Source: UMGS75 sp963648435
GTDB taxonomy: Bacteria > Bacillota_I > Bacilli_A > ML615J-28 > CAG-313
Direction: 5' to 3'
NCBI GenBank assembly: GCA_963648435.1
Contig: CAVJDT010000008.1
Coordinates: 1 to 44,810 of the forward strand
Length of the DNA stretch: 44,810 nt
In this document: positions 7,853 through 15,432 of the stretch, piece after piece
How positions within the stretch are numbered: the stretch's first letter is position 1
How the letters are laid out: each line of letters starts with the position of its first letter
Translations under genes and position numbers: made by a program
Notes under the pieces: model-generated
Told to the model about the DNA's origin: nothing
The model's input: the letters and a program-made list of their open reading frames with translations, nothing else
The model's database searches: none

Positions 7853-7858
7853 TATAAT
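7853..7858 (+). promoter_or_regulatory. -10 box of the abiE operon
   Basis: TATAAT (7853-7858) preceded directly by TG. A TTGATT at 7825-7830 would give a 22-base spacer, which is too long, and the 17-base position holds only TTTATT (7830-7835). The position of this -10 makes the in-frame ATG at 7847 unusable and supports ATG 7877 as the start of abiEi. Confidence 0.45.
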
Positions 7859-7876
7859 AATGTTGAGGTTATAGTT

Positions 7877-8602
7877 ATGAAATATATAAAAGAATTATCA
7901 AATTTAAAATTATTTAATAAAAAAGAAGTAATAAGCATCTGCGGAAGCATTTATAATGCTAACTATATTTTAAAATCATATATAGATAAGGGATATATAA
8001 CAAAAATAAAAAAAGATTATTTTGTAATTAATGATTTAGTCAATAATGTTCCTGCAGCTAGCAAATATGAAATTGCATGTGGTTATGATCAAGGTGATTT
8101 TATTTCTCACCATAGTGTTTTTGAATATTATGGATTAAATAATCAAGTTTATAATACTGTTGATATTACAACTAATACATATAAACGCGATTTTATTTTT
8201 GAAGATAATTTATATAAATATCATAGAAACAACAATTTAATTCAAGTGAATAATTTATTTGGAATTAAAATTACTAGTATTGAAAGAGCTATTGTTGATT
8301 GTATCAAAGATAGTGTAAATTTCGAATATTATGAGTTATTGGAATGTTTAAATAATATTAATGCACTTGACGATATAAAAATACTGGAATATTTAGAAAG
8401 CTTAAATAACAAATTATTGTATAAAAAAGTAGGATTTGTGTTAGAAAAATATAAAGAAGTATTGAATTTAAATGATGATTTTTTTTCTGAATGTAAAAAA
8501 AGAAGTGGAAATATAGTTGGCTATTATAATTCGCAAGCAAAAGATTCATTAATATTTAATTCAAAATGGCGTTTGTTTGTTTATAAGGATATAGGGGGAT
8601 AA
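7877..8602 (+). CDS. abiEi: AbiEi-type antitoxin, type IV toxin-antitoxin system
   Basis: 241 residues from ATG 7877 (TTGAGG at 7863-7868 upstream). The N-terminal ~55 residues, ending in NYILKSYIDKGYITKIKKDYFVI, form the winged-helix segment typical of AbiEi-type transcriptional regulators. The later part, with ISHHSVFEYYGL, ITSIERAIVDCI and a leucine-rich helical end, matches the AbiEi C-terminal antitoxin domain. In characterised AbiE systems the antitoxin binds inverted repeats upstream of its operon and represses it, and separately neutralises the AbiEii nucleotidyltransferase without stable binding. It overlaps the toxin gene start by one base. Since the toxin gene downstream is disrupted, this may be an orphan antitoxin on its way to decay. 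Confidence 0.85.
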   Translation: MKYIKELSNLKLFNKKEVISICGSIYNANYILKSYIDKGYITKIKKDYFVINDLVNNVPAASKYEIACGYDQGDFISHHSVFEYYGLNNQVYNTVDITTNTYKRDFIFEDNLYKYHRNNNLIQVNNLFGIKITSIERAIVDCIKDSVNFEYYELLECLNNINALDDIKILEYLESLNNKLLYKKVGFVLEKYKEVLNLNDDFFSECKKRSGNIVGYYNSQAKDSLIFNSKWRLFVYKDIGG

Positions 8603-9563
8603 TGATGTTTTTATATACAAAAAAAGAAATTATTATAACTGCACAAGAATTAAATGTTCAAAAGCAAACATTAGAAAGAGTATTAAGACTAATTGATGTT
8701 TTAGAATTTATTAATACCGATAGTTATTTAAATAATAAACTAGCGTTAAAAGGTGGAACCGCTATTAATTTAACATTCTATAATTATATGAGGTTAAGTG
8801 TTGATATTGACTTGGATTATATTGGGTCAAATGATAGAGAACAAATGATGATTGATAGAAATTTAATTGAAAAAGGCTATTAAATTATACGCAAGAATCT
8901 AATTTGCAATACCGTAATGATAAAACAAAGAAGACTCATGCACTTGATTCTTTTGTGCTCAATTATTCAAATCTATTTAATGCTACAGATATGATAAAAA
9001 TTGAAATTAATTATATGAATAGAATTCATTTATTTGATTGTGAAAAAAGGAATATAACACTACCTTTAAAAAACAGTAAGAAAGTTTTAACATTAAATAA
9101 AATTGATTTGTTTGCCTCAAAAACTAATGCCTTAATATATAGAACAACTATTAGAGATATTTATGATGTATATAATATGATTAAAAATAAAACAATAAGT
9201 AGTAATGAATTTATTATATTCAAAAAAAGTTTAATCTTTTATTTATTATTATCTGCTGAAGAAAAAATTAATATCAAAATATTGTTTGAAGAGTGTAAAA
9301 AACGTATGAATTCTTTTGTGGGAAAAAGAGTTCCTCAATATTTAACTTCAACATTAAAACTTAATGAAAAATTTGATATTTCTAGTGCAATACATGATAT
9401 TAGTCTATTGTTAGACAAAATTTTAGAAAGTATTACTGATAATGAAATTGACTTTATAAATAGTTTCCCTAATATTTCTACTAGTCTTTTTGAAAATAAA
9501 ATGCTTGATGAAAAAATTAATAATCATCCAATGGTTAAATGGAAACAATCATTGTTGAAATAA
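8602..9563 (+). pseudogene. abiEii: AbiEii-type nucleotidyltransferase toxin, frameshifted
   Basis: The first part (8602-8883, with AGGGGG upstream) reads the AbiEii N-terminus: LERVLRLIDVLEFIN, then the nucleotidyltransferase motif LKGGTAINL and SVDIDLDYIG with the D-x-D metal site. It stops at TAA 8881-8883. The rest of the toxin continues in another frame from about 8871 to 9563, with KIEINYMNRIHLF and LNKIDLFASKTNALIYRTTIRDIYD. Reading across, one extra A in the run before GGC (8870-8876) and a two-base loss near 8891-8896 would restore one frame, so two indels are likely. Intact relatives are ~300 residues, and the two parts together match that. The toxin is probably inactive unless this is an assembly error. 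Confidence 0.8.
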
Positions 9564-9688
9564 AGAAAGTATTATATGAAAGTTATTGTTGATAGAATGG
9601 ATAATGATAAATCTACTAATTATTTATGTAATTTTGCTTAGAAATAAAAAAAATAGAAAAACTAATTAGAGCAATAAAAAATATTACC

Positions 9689-9723
9689 ATCACCACTTGC
9701 ATATAATGTAGTGGTGATTTTTT
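9689..9723 (+). terminator. Strong hairpin and T-run overlapping the murC ribosome binding site
   Basis: ATCACCACT (9689-9697) pairs perfectly with AGTGGTGAT (9710-9718), and six T follow directly up to the murC ATG at 9724. It is a textbook terminator for the abiE side. The right arm GGTGAT is also the only ribosome binding sequence available to murC, so the hairpin would hide it when formed. Confidence 0.75.
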
Positions 9724-10983
9724 ATGAAGTATTATTTAGTTGGTATTAAAGGAACAGGAATGAGTAGCTTAGCGTGTTTATTAAAGGATTTTGGTTATGA
9801 GGTAATTGGAAGTGATAACGATAACTATTATTTTACGGAAGAAAAATTAAAACAAAAGAAAATACCATATAAACCATTCGGAAAGAATTTGCTTTTATCC
9901 GATTATATATATATAATTGGTAATGCTTACAATGAAACAAATGAAGAAGTAAGGGTGATAAAAGATTTAGGATATGAGTATTATTACTATCATAACTTTA
10001 TAGGCAGTAAAATAAATAAAGATATTATTGCGGTTAGCGGAACTCATGGAAAAACTACTACAACCTCATTTTTAGCTCAACTTCTTAAAGATAATGTTTC
10101 GTATATAATTGGTGATGGTAGTGGCGGCGGCTGTAATAATAGTGAATATTTAGTGCTTGAAGCATGTGAATATAAAAATCATTTTTTAAGTTATCATCCA
10201 AGTATTCTTATTGTAAATAACATTGAACTAGATCATCCAGATTACTTTAATAACATAGATGAAGTAATATCATCATTTCAACAACTTGTAAATCAAAGTA
10301 ATTTTGTGCTTATTAATGGTGATGACAGAAATTGCTTAAAACTCGTTGGTAAAAACATTTTAAAGGTTGGTAAAAACAAAAATAATGATGCTATATTTAG
10401 GATAAATAAAGTAGATCAAACTGGCTATATGGTAAATCTAAAATATGCGAATAATCGATATGCTTTTAGGGTTCCATTCTTAGGTGAACATTTAGCGTAT
10501 GATTTTGTGATGGCATATGTAGTAATCATTATAATTGGTAAAACCCCTAATTTGCTTAACATTAAACTACCAAGTAGAAGAATGACTGAATATAAATATG
10601 GTAATACGATTCTTATTGATGATTATGCACACCATCCCACGGAAATAAAGGCCTTATGTGAAAGTGTGAGACTTAAATATCCTGGTTATAAAATAAATGT
10701 AATTTTTCAACCACACACATATACAAGAACATTAAGACTTAAAAAAGAATTTAAAAGAGTTTTAAGATTATTTGATAAGGTATATATTGAAAAAGTTTTC
10801 GCATCAGAGCGTGAATTAAAAGATATGTATAAACAAGCAAAGATTAATAAAATCTTTAATGAATTTGAAAGATTTAAAGAGGATGTAATTAAAGAAATAA
10901 ATGAAAATATCAAGGAAGTTTGGATATTTTTAGGGGCTGGTGAAGTAAATAAATATATTAATAAAATCCTAAAGAAAGAATGA
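9724..10983 (+). CDS. murC: UDP-N-acetylmuramate--L-alanine ligase
   Basis: 419 residues, slightly shorter than the usual 430-460. It catalyses ATP-dependent addition of L-alanine to UDP-MurNAc, the first peptide step of peptidoglycan synthesis in the cytosol. The Rossmann-like UDP-binding start GIKGTGMSSLA (8-18) is typical of MurC. The ATP loop GTHGKTTT is at 106-113, followed by the central domain with NNIELDHPDYF (NxExDH motif of Mur ligases), and the C-terminal domain carries IDDYAHHPTEI and FQPHTYTRT. Its place directly before ccpA and tyrS matches the murC-ccpA-tyrS order known from Bacillus, which favours MurC over the recycling ligase Mpl. The start has only GGTGAT, inside a terminator hairpin, as ribosome binding site. 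Presence of murC implies a walled cell. Confidence 0.93.
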   Translation: MKYYLVGIKGTGMSSLACLLKDFGYEVIGSDNDNYYFTEEKLKQKKIPYKPFGKNLLLSDYIYIIGNAYNETNEEVRVIKDLGYEYYYYHNFIGSKINKDIIAVSGTHGKTTTTSFLAQLLKDNVSYIIGDGSGGGCNNSEYLVLEACEYKNHFLSYHPSILIVNNIELDHPDYFNNIDEVISSFQQLVNQSNFVLINGDDRNCLKLVGKNILKVGKNKNNDAIFRINKVDQTGYMVNLKYANNRYAFRVPFLGEHLAYDFVMAYVVIIIIGKTPNLLNIKLPSRRMTEYKYGNTILIDDYAHHPTEIKALCESVRLKYPGYKINVIFQPHTYTRTLRLKKEFKRVLRLFDKVYIEKVFASERELKDMYKQAKINKIFNEFERFKEDVIKEINENIKEVWIFLGAGEVNKYINKILKKE

Positions 10984-11006
10984 AAATGAAAATATTTTCA
11001 TTTTTT
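10982..11006 (+). terminator. Terminator after murC
   Basis: AAAATGAAAA (10983-10992) and TTTTCATTTT (10995-11004) form a purely A/T-rich hairpin with a T tail. It overlaps the murC TGA stop. Confidence 0.6.
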
Positions 11007-11018
11007 CATATATTTCCA

Positions 11019-11047
11019 TTGCTTTTTTAGGGATAATATGCTATAAT
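11019..11047 (+). promoter_or_regulatory. Promoter of ccpA
   Basis: TTGCTT (11019-11024), 17-base spacer, TATAAT (11042-11047) with TG one base upstream. No CG-centred operator is visible here, so there is no sign of autoregulation. Confidence 0.8.
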
Positions 11048-11077
11048 GTAGGTAAATTTATTATAGTGAGGTGTTTT

Positions 11078-12109
11078 ATGAAAGGAGATTACAAATATAG
11101 TTCGCAAATTAAAATCTATGATGTTGCTGGAGCGGCTGGTGTTTCACTAGCTACTGTATCGAGAGTTCTTAACCATCCTGAAAAAGTAAAGTCTGCAACC
11201 CGTGATAAAATTAATAGAATTATTAGAGAACTTGGCTATAAACCTAATTTAAATGCCAAAGGCTTAGCTAGCTCAAAGTCAACAACTGTTGCGGTGGTGG
11301 TTCCTGAACTTACACGTAGTAGTATTGCGGGGATGGTTGATGGCATTGCAGATTGTGCGGCTCGACGTGGATATTTATTAAGATTATTTGTTAATCGTCC
11401 CGCTCAAAACAACGAGTCAATAAAAGAACGCGAAAAAGAACTTTGGAGTAACATTATGTCATCAAGTGTTGATGGTGTTTTATATATTAATGATGAAATC
11501 ACTGATGAACACTTAGAAATTATGAAAGACCAAAATACTAGTTTAGTTTTAACTAATACTGTATGTAATGACAAAGAATTTGCTTCAGTATCAATAGATT
11601 ATCATAAAGCCGCATATGACATTACTAAAGAAATGATTTCAAGAGGTAACAAGAAAATTTGGATTGTTTCTAGTCAACGTAAATATGTAGTTAATGATTT
11701 AAAAATTGAAGGTTATTTAGAAGCAATGAAAGAAGCCGGTCTTGAACCTTATGTCTTAAGAGTTCATGGAAAAACGGAACTTAACCAACCTGAATATCAA
11801 GAAGCTTTAAATAAAGAGCACCCTGATGTTGCAATTGTGGTTCGTGATTCAATGGCTGTGTCATTAATTAATGTAGCAAGAAATTTAAAGATTAATATTC
11901 CAAATGAAATGCAAGTAATTGGTTTCCAAAATACCAAGTATGCGGAATTATCTAGACCAACGCTTACTTGTATTAATACACCTATTTATGAGTTAGGTGA
12001 GGCCGCAATGGATTTATTAACAGAATTAATGGAAGAAAGTTTGCCAGAAAATAAATCAATTAATCAATTAATTGATTTTAACATCATTTGGCGTAATTCA
12101 ACTAAGTAG
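11078..12109 (+). CDS. ccpA: LacI-family regulator, probable catabolite control protein A
   Basis: 343 residues from ATG 11078 (GAGGTG at 11068-11073); an upstream GTG is in frame but coincides with the ribosome binding site. The LacI-type helix-turn-helix and hinge occupy ~11-65, with IKIYDVAGAAGVSLATVSRV and KGLASSKSTTVAVVVPE, close to the CcpA pattern. The rest is a periplasmic-binding-protein-like effector domain ending in ELSRPTLTCINTP. CcpA binds cre sites together with HPr-Ser46-P and represses or activates carbon genes. The identification rests on the HTH pattern and the murC-ccpA-tyrS neighbourhood. A local sugar-specific LacI regulator for the glycan locus is the alternative. A cre-like palindrome lies in the promoter at 23328-23356. 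Confidence 0.8.
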   Translation: MKGDYKYSSQIKIYDVAGAAGVSLATVSRVLNHPEKVKSATRDKINRIIRELGYKPNLNAKGLASSKSTTVAVVVPELTRSSIAGMVDGIADCAARRGYLLRLFVNRPAQNNESIKEREKELWSNIMSSSVDGVLYINDEITDEHLEIMKDQNTSLVLTNTVCNDKEFASVSIDYHKAAYDITKEMISRGNKKIWIVSSQRKYVVNDLKIEGYLEAMKEAGLEPYVLRVHGKTELNQPEYQEALNKEHPDVAIVVRDSMAVSLINVARNLKINIPNEMQVIGFQNTKYAELSRPTLTCINTPIYELGEAAMDLLTELMEESLPENKSINQLIDFNIIWRNSTK

Positions 12110-12110
12110 T

Positions 12111-12323
12111 AAAATAAATGGCACGTAGAGAACTACTCGGCTGGTGAAAGAGTAGACAAGTTTATTTTATGAATTACATACATACCCTATCATATTAAAG
12201 TGCAAGCCTAGCTTGAATTAAGGTGGTACCGCGGGAATAAATTGTTTAAAACAATGTTATTATCGTCCTTAAAAAGTAGTAAATACTATTAGTGTATTAT
12301 TACTCTTTTAAGGATTTTTATTT
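12111..12323 (+). promoter_or_regulatory. Tyrosine T-box riboswitch of tyrS
   Basis: The leader contains the hallmark T-box sequence AAGGTGGTACCGCG (12220-12233). A Stem I distal part pairs AACTACTC with GAGTAG around GGCTGGTG, Stem III is CAAGC/GCTTG (12203-12207/12211-12215), and a terminator pairs TCCTTAAAA (12266-12274) with TTTTAAGGA (12306-12314) before a T-rich tail. Candidate specifier codons UAC (Tyr) occur at 12175, 12179 and 12183 in TACATACATACC; I cannot decide which is used. Uncharged tRNA-Tyr would stabilise the antiterminator and allow tyrS transcription. Confidence 0.93.
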
Positions 12324-12343
12324 TATTAGGAGGAAAGAAAAAA

Positions 12344-13576
12344 ATGAATTTATTTGAAGAATTAAAGTGGAGAGGTTTAATCCACAATGTTACTGATGAA
12401 GCTATAATTGAAAAAATTAATAAAGGTGAAGTTACTTTCTATTTAGGTACTGACCCAACTGGAGATAGTTTACACGTAGGTCACATGCTTGTATTTTTAT
12501 TTGCGAAAAGATTAGAAAGCGTTGGCAATAAACCTGTCTTTTTAATTGGTGGGGCTACAGGCTTTATTGGCGACCCTAAACCAACTAGTGAAAGACAATT
12601 ATTATCAAATGAAGTAATTGCCCATAATGCTCAAAGTTTATATCAACAAGTATCCAATCTATTTAAATGTGAAATGGTAAACAATTATGATTGGACTCAT
12701 AATATTGATATTTTAACATTCCTTAGAAAATATGGAAAATACTTTAATGTAAGTTATATGATTAATAAAGAAACCGTTAAAGCAAGACTAGAAAGTGGAA
12801 TATCATATACTGAGTTTTCATATCAAATTCTTCAAGCTTTAGATTTTGAACATTTATTTGCTGAAAAAGGATGCGCCCTCCAAATTGGTGGACAAGACCA
12901 ATGGGGTAATATTACGAGTGGTCTTGAATTAATTCGTAAAATTCATGGCGCTGATGCTGAAGCATACGGTGTTACTGTTCCTTTATTTACAAAAAGTGAT
13001 GGCACTAAATTTGGTAAGAGTGAAGGGGGAGCAATTTGGCTAGATCCTAAAAAAACATCACCATACGCTTTCTATCAATTTTGGATTAATACCCCCGATA
13101 ATGATGTCATTAGAGAATTAAAACAATTTACTTTCTTAACCAAAGAACAAATCGAAGAACTTGAAGAAAGCTTTAAATTAGAACCACATAAACGTGCTGC
13201 TCAAAAAGCTCTCGCAAGAGAAATGACCGTTCTTGTTCATGGAGAAGAAGCATATAATCAAGCTGTAAAACTATCAGAAGCTTTATTTAGCGGTGATATT
13301 TCCAAACTTACCAAAGAAGAAATTGAAACCTTATTTAATGGTGTTCCAAGTATTGAAGTAACTGAAGACTTACCTTTAATTGATGCTTTAGTTAATGTTG
13401 GAGCAGCGAAATCTAAACGTGAAGCTCGTGACTTTATTACTAATGGGGCAACTCTTGTTAATGGTATTCAAGCCAAAGATCTTGAAACAATTTTGACTAA
13501 AGAAAAAGCCATTGGTAATGTCTATACAGTTTTAAGAAGAGGAAAGAAAAATTATTATTTAATCATTCATAAATAA
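12344..13576 (+). CDS. tyrS: Tyrosyl-tRNA synthetase
   Basis: 410 residues, standard for the bacterial TyrS family. It activates tyrosine with ATP and charges tRNA-Tyr in the cytosol. Visible class I signatures are H-V-G-H (44-47) within PTGDSLHVGHMLVF, tyrosine-site residues in GGQDQWGN, and the KMSKS-type loop KFGKS (222-226). A C-terminal S4-like RNA-binding domain lies at ~340-410, with LVNVGAAKSKREARDFITNG. ATG 12344 follows AGGAGG (12328-12333) with a ten-base gap. Expression is governed by the tyrosine T-box immediately upstream. No terminator was recognised after it, so low read-through into the next gene is possible. Confidence 0.97.
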   Translation: MNLFEELKWRGLIHNVTDEAIIEKINKGEVTFYLGTDPTGDSLHVGHMLVFLFAKRLESVGNKPVFLIGGATGFIGDPKPTSERQLLSNEVIAHNAQSLYQQVSNLFKCEMVNNYDWTHNIDILTFLRKYGKYFNVSYMINKETVKARLESGISYTEFSYQILQALDFEHLFAEKGCALQIGGQDQWGNITSGLELIRKIHGADAEAYGVTVPLFTKSDGTKFGKSEGGAIWLDPKKTSPYAFYQFWINTPDNDVIRELKQFTFLTKEQIEELEESFKLEPHKRAAQKALAREMTVLVHGEEAYNQAVKLSEALFSGDISKLTKEEIETLFNGVPSIEVTEDLPLIDALVNVGAAKSKREARDFITNGATLVNGIQAKDLETILTKEKAIGNVYTVLRRGKKNYYLIIHK

Positions 13577-13615
13577 AATTAAAGTAAAAATCAAGGGATT
13601 TAAAGCAAAATATAG

Positions 13616-13621
13616 TATAAT
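13616..13621 (+). promoter_or_regulatory. -10 box upstream of the first glycan-locus operon
   Basis: TATAAT (13616-13621) in the 72-base gap after tyrS. No good -35 lies 17 bases upstream; TCAAGG (13591-13596) is at 19. No CG-centred operator is visible. Confidence 0.4.
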
Positions 13622-13648
13622 AAAACTATCAATAAAAATGGAGAAAAT

Positions 13649-14731
13649 ATGAAAAGAATTGAAGAGTTTAATAATTTAGTAAAAGACGCAGTAAATGAAA
13701 AAGCCTTCCCAGGTGCGAATTATGCCATAGTCTTTAAAGACCATATTATTATGAATAGTTTCGGTAATAAAAGCTTATATCCAAATGTAGAGGAAAATAG
13801 CATTGATACGATTTATGATATGGCATCATTAACTAAAATAATATGTACGACCACTTGTGCTTTAAAGCTAATTGAACAAGGTATTTTAAGACTTTATGCT
13901 CCCGTTAAAAAGTACTTACCAGACTTTAAATTTGATAATATTTCTGTATGGAATTTAATGACTCACACCTCGGGTTTACCAGAAGGCGTGCCTCATGCAA
14001 ATGCCACGAAAACTCCTAATGAAGTGTGGGAAAAGATTAATCAGATTGAATTAAAATATGAACCAGGAACGAAAATTCACTACTCTGATATTGGGTATAT
14101 TATTCTTGGCAAAATCATTGAAACACTTACAAAACGTAAATTAAATGAATATGCAAAAGAGGAAATTTTTGATAAACTAAAAATGGTAGATACTACATTT
14201 TTACCACCATATTCTTCTAGAATTGCTCCAACTGAATATCGTGATGATAGTGTATATCACGGCTATGTTAGAGGAACTGTTCATGATGAAACATCATACG
14301 CACTCGGTGGAGTCGCCGGCCATGCAGGACTTTTCTCAACAGTTAAAGATGTAAGTAACTTTCTTCAAATGATTTTAAATGATGGTATGTTTGAAGGACA
14401 AAGATTTTTATCAAAAGCAACAATTGATATTTTGTATACTCCACAAGTTGAAGAAAAAACAGGAGTAAGCGTGGTTACTGAAAAGAGAAGTTTAGGCTGG
14501 GTTAATCATGGACCAGCTTCATCTGCTGGTGAATTAACAAGTGCTGAAACAATCCTACATACTGGTTTTACTGGCACTAATATTTGGGTTGACCACAAAA
14601 ATGAAGTAGCGTTTGTTTTACTATCTAATCGAGTTCATCCAACCCGTAAAAACCTTTTACATATGGATGCAAGAGCAAGATTCGCAAACTTCATAATTGC
14701 CCATTTAGATGAATTAAAACAAGAAAAATAG
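13649..14731 (+). CDS. Cytosolic serine hydrolase, class C beta-lactamase/AmiE-like
   Basis: 360 residues with no signal peptide. The serine beta-lactamase/PBP4* fold is shown by the S-x-x-K motif S60-L-T-K63, the second motif Y145-S-D (Y-x-N/D type) and the third motif H304-T-G (K/H-T-G type), plus MTHTSGLPEG and GGVAGHAGLFSTVKD typical of the family. B. subtilis AmiE (YbbE) in the MurNAc recycling operon is an N-acetylmuramoyl-L-alanine amidase of this same family. That, plus the following deacetylase and GHL10 genes, suggests a role on muropeptides or another amino-sugar substrate; an esterase role is also possible. The start ATG 13649 has GGAG five bases upstream. It is first gene of an operon with the two following genes (15 bases and 2 bases spacing). 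Confidence 0.8.
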   Translation: MKRIEEFNNLVKDAVNEKAFPGANYAIVFKDHIIMNSFGNKSLYPNVEENSIDTIYDMASLTKIICTTTCALKLIEQGILRLYAPVKKYLPDFKFDNISVWNLMTHTSGLPEGVPHANATKTPNEVWEKINQIELKYEPGTKIHYSDIGYIILGKIIETLTKRKLNEYAKEEIFDKLKMVDTTFLPPYSSRIAPTEYRDDSVYHGYVRGTVHDETSYALGGVAGHAGLFSTVKDVSNFLQMILNDGMFEGQRFLSKATIDILYTPQVEEKTGVSVVTEKRSLGWVNHGPASSAGELTSAETILHTGFTGTNIWVDHKNEVAFVLLSNRVHPTRKNLLHMDARARFANFIIAHLDELKQEK

Positions 14732-14746
14732 AAAGGAATGATTAAT

Positions 14747-15430
14747 ATGAAAACAATACTTGCAATAGGTGGACATATTGGTGATATGGAACTTACCGCA
14801 GGCGGCATTATGGCAACTAACGCAGTGAGGGGTGGTAAAAACATTACCCTTGCCCTAACGGCTGGAGAAAGAGGCAATCCTCCTCATATGACACCTGGTG
14901 AATACCGTGTTCAAAAAATAAAAGAAGCAAAAGAATTCGCAGAAATGGTAAATGGTGAAGCGATAGTTTTAAAATATGCGGACGGTGAATTACCTAATAA
15001 TGATGAAGTAGTAGACCAAGTAGTTGATATAATTGTTAAATACAAACCAAATGTAATTGTAACCCATTGGCAAAGCACTATGCACCGTGATCACAATAAT
15101 ACCCATTTAATTGTTCAAGAAGCTCAGTTTAGAGCTGGAGTTGTGGGAAATAAAAAAGGTGAAAGACATTATGCCCCTGTTTATTTTTGTGAAAACTGGG
15201 AAGATTCAGATAATTTTACCCCATATATCTATGTTGATATTACAGAAGGATATGAACTATGGAAAGAAGCAATCCAAAAACATTGGTTCATTATGAATAG
15301 CAGTGATTTCAAATATTTTGATTATTACACTTCACTTGCAAGATGTCGTGGTGCATTAATGAAAAAACAATATGCGGAATGTTTCACCGTACTTGATAGG
15401 CAAAAAAAGATTTTTAAGGATGAACTATAA
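14747..15430 (+). CDS. PIG-L/LmbE family N-deacetylase
   Basis: 227 residues, cytosolic. Start ATG 14747 is preferred to ATG 14738 because AAAGGA (14732-14737) needs the longer gap. PIG-L enzymes use a metal held by A-H-P-D-D-x-E and a later H to remove acetyl groups from GlcNAc-type sugars. Here the first motif reads G-G-H10-I-G-D13-M-E15, so the usual P-D pair is replaced by I-G while H, the second D and E remain. The second motif MHRDHNNTH (H113, D115, H116) is intact. THWQS before it and GERGNPPHMTPGEYR are family-like. Between an AmiE-like hydrolase and a glycosidase, it probably deacetylates an amino sugar or its oligosaccharide released from the imported polymer. The precise substrate is unknown. 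Confidence 0.88.
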   Translation: MKTILAIGGHIGDMELTAGGIMATNAVRGGKNITLALTAGERGNPPHMTPGEYRVQKIKEAKEFAEMVNGEAIVLKYADGELPNNDEVVDQVVDIIVKYKPNVIVTHWQSTMHRDHNNTHLIVQEAQFRAGVVGNKKGERHYAPVYFCENWEDSDNFTPYIYVDITEGYELWKEAIQKHWFIMNSSDFKYFDYYTSLARCRGALMKKQYAECFTVLDRQKKIFKDEL

Positions 15431-15432
15431 TT

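Noticed and set aside
8870..8904. Programmed frameshift joining the two AbiEii halves
   Set aside because: No slippery heptamer with following structure or stop context is evident, and two separate indels explain the frames better. The family does not use frameshifting as far as I know.
9576..9641. 21-codon frame after the broken toxin gene, starting MKVIVDRMD
   Set aside because: The start recalls short DUF3006-type proteins, but it is far too short and has only a weak ribosome binding site. At best it is a remnant.
9724..10983. Mpl (murein tripeptide recycling ligase) instead of MurC
   Set aside because: It would suit the wall-recycling theme, but length, the N-terminal GIKGTGMS pattern and the murC-ccpA-tyrS order favour MurC.
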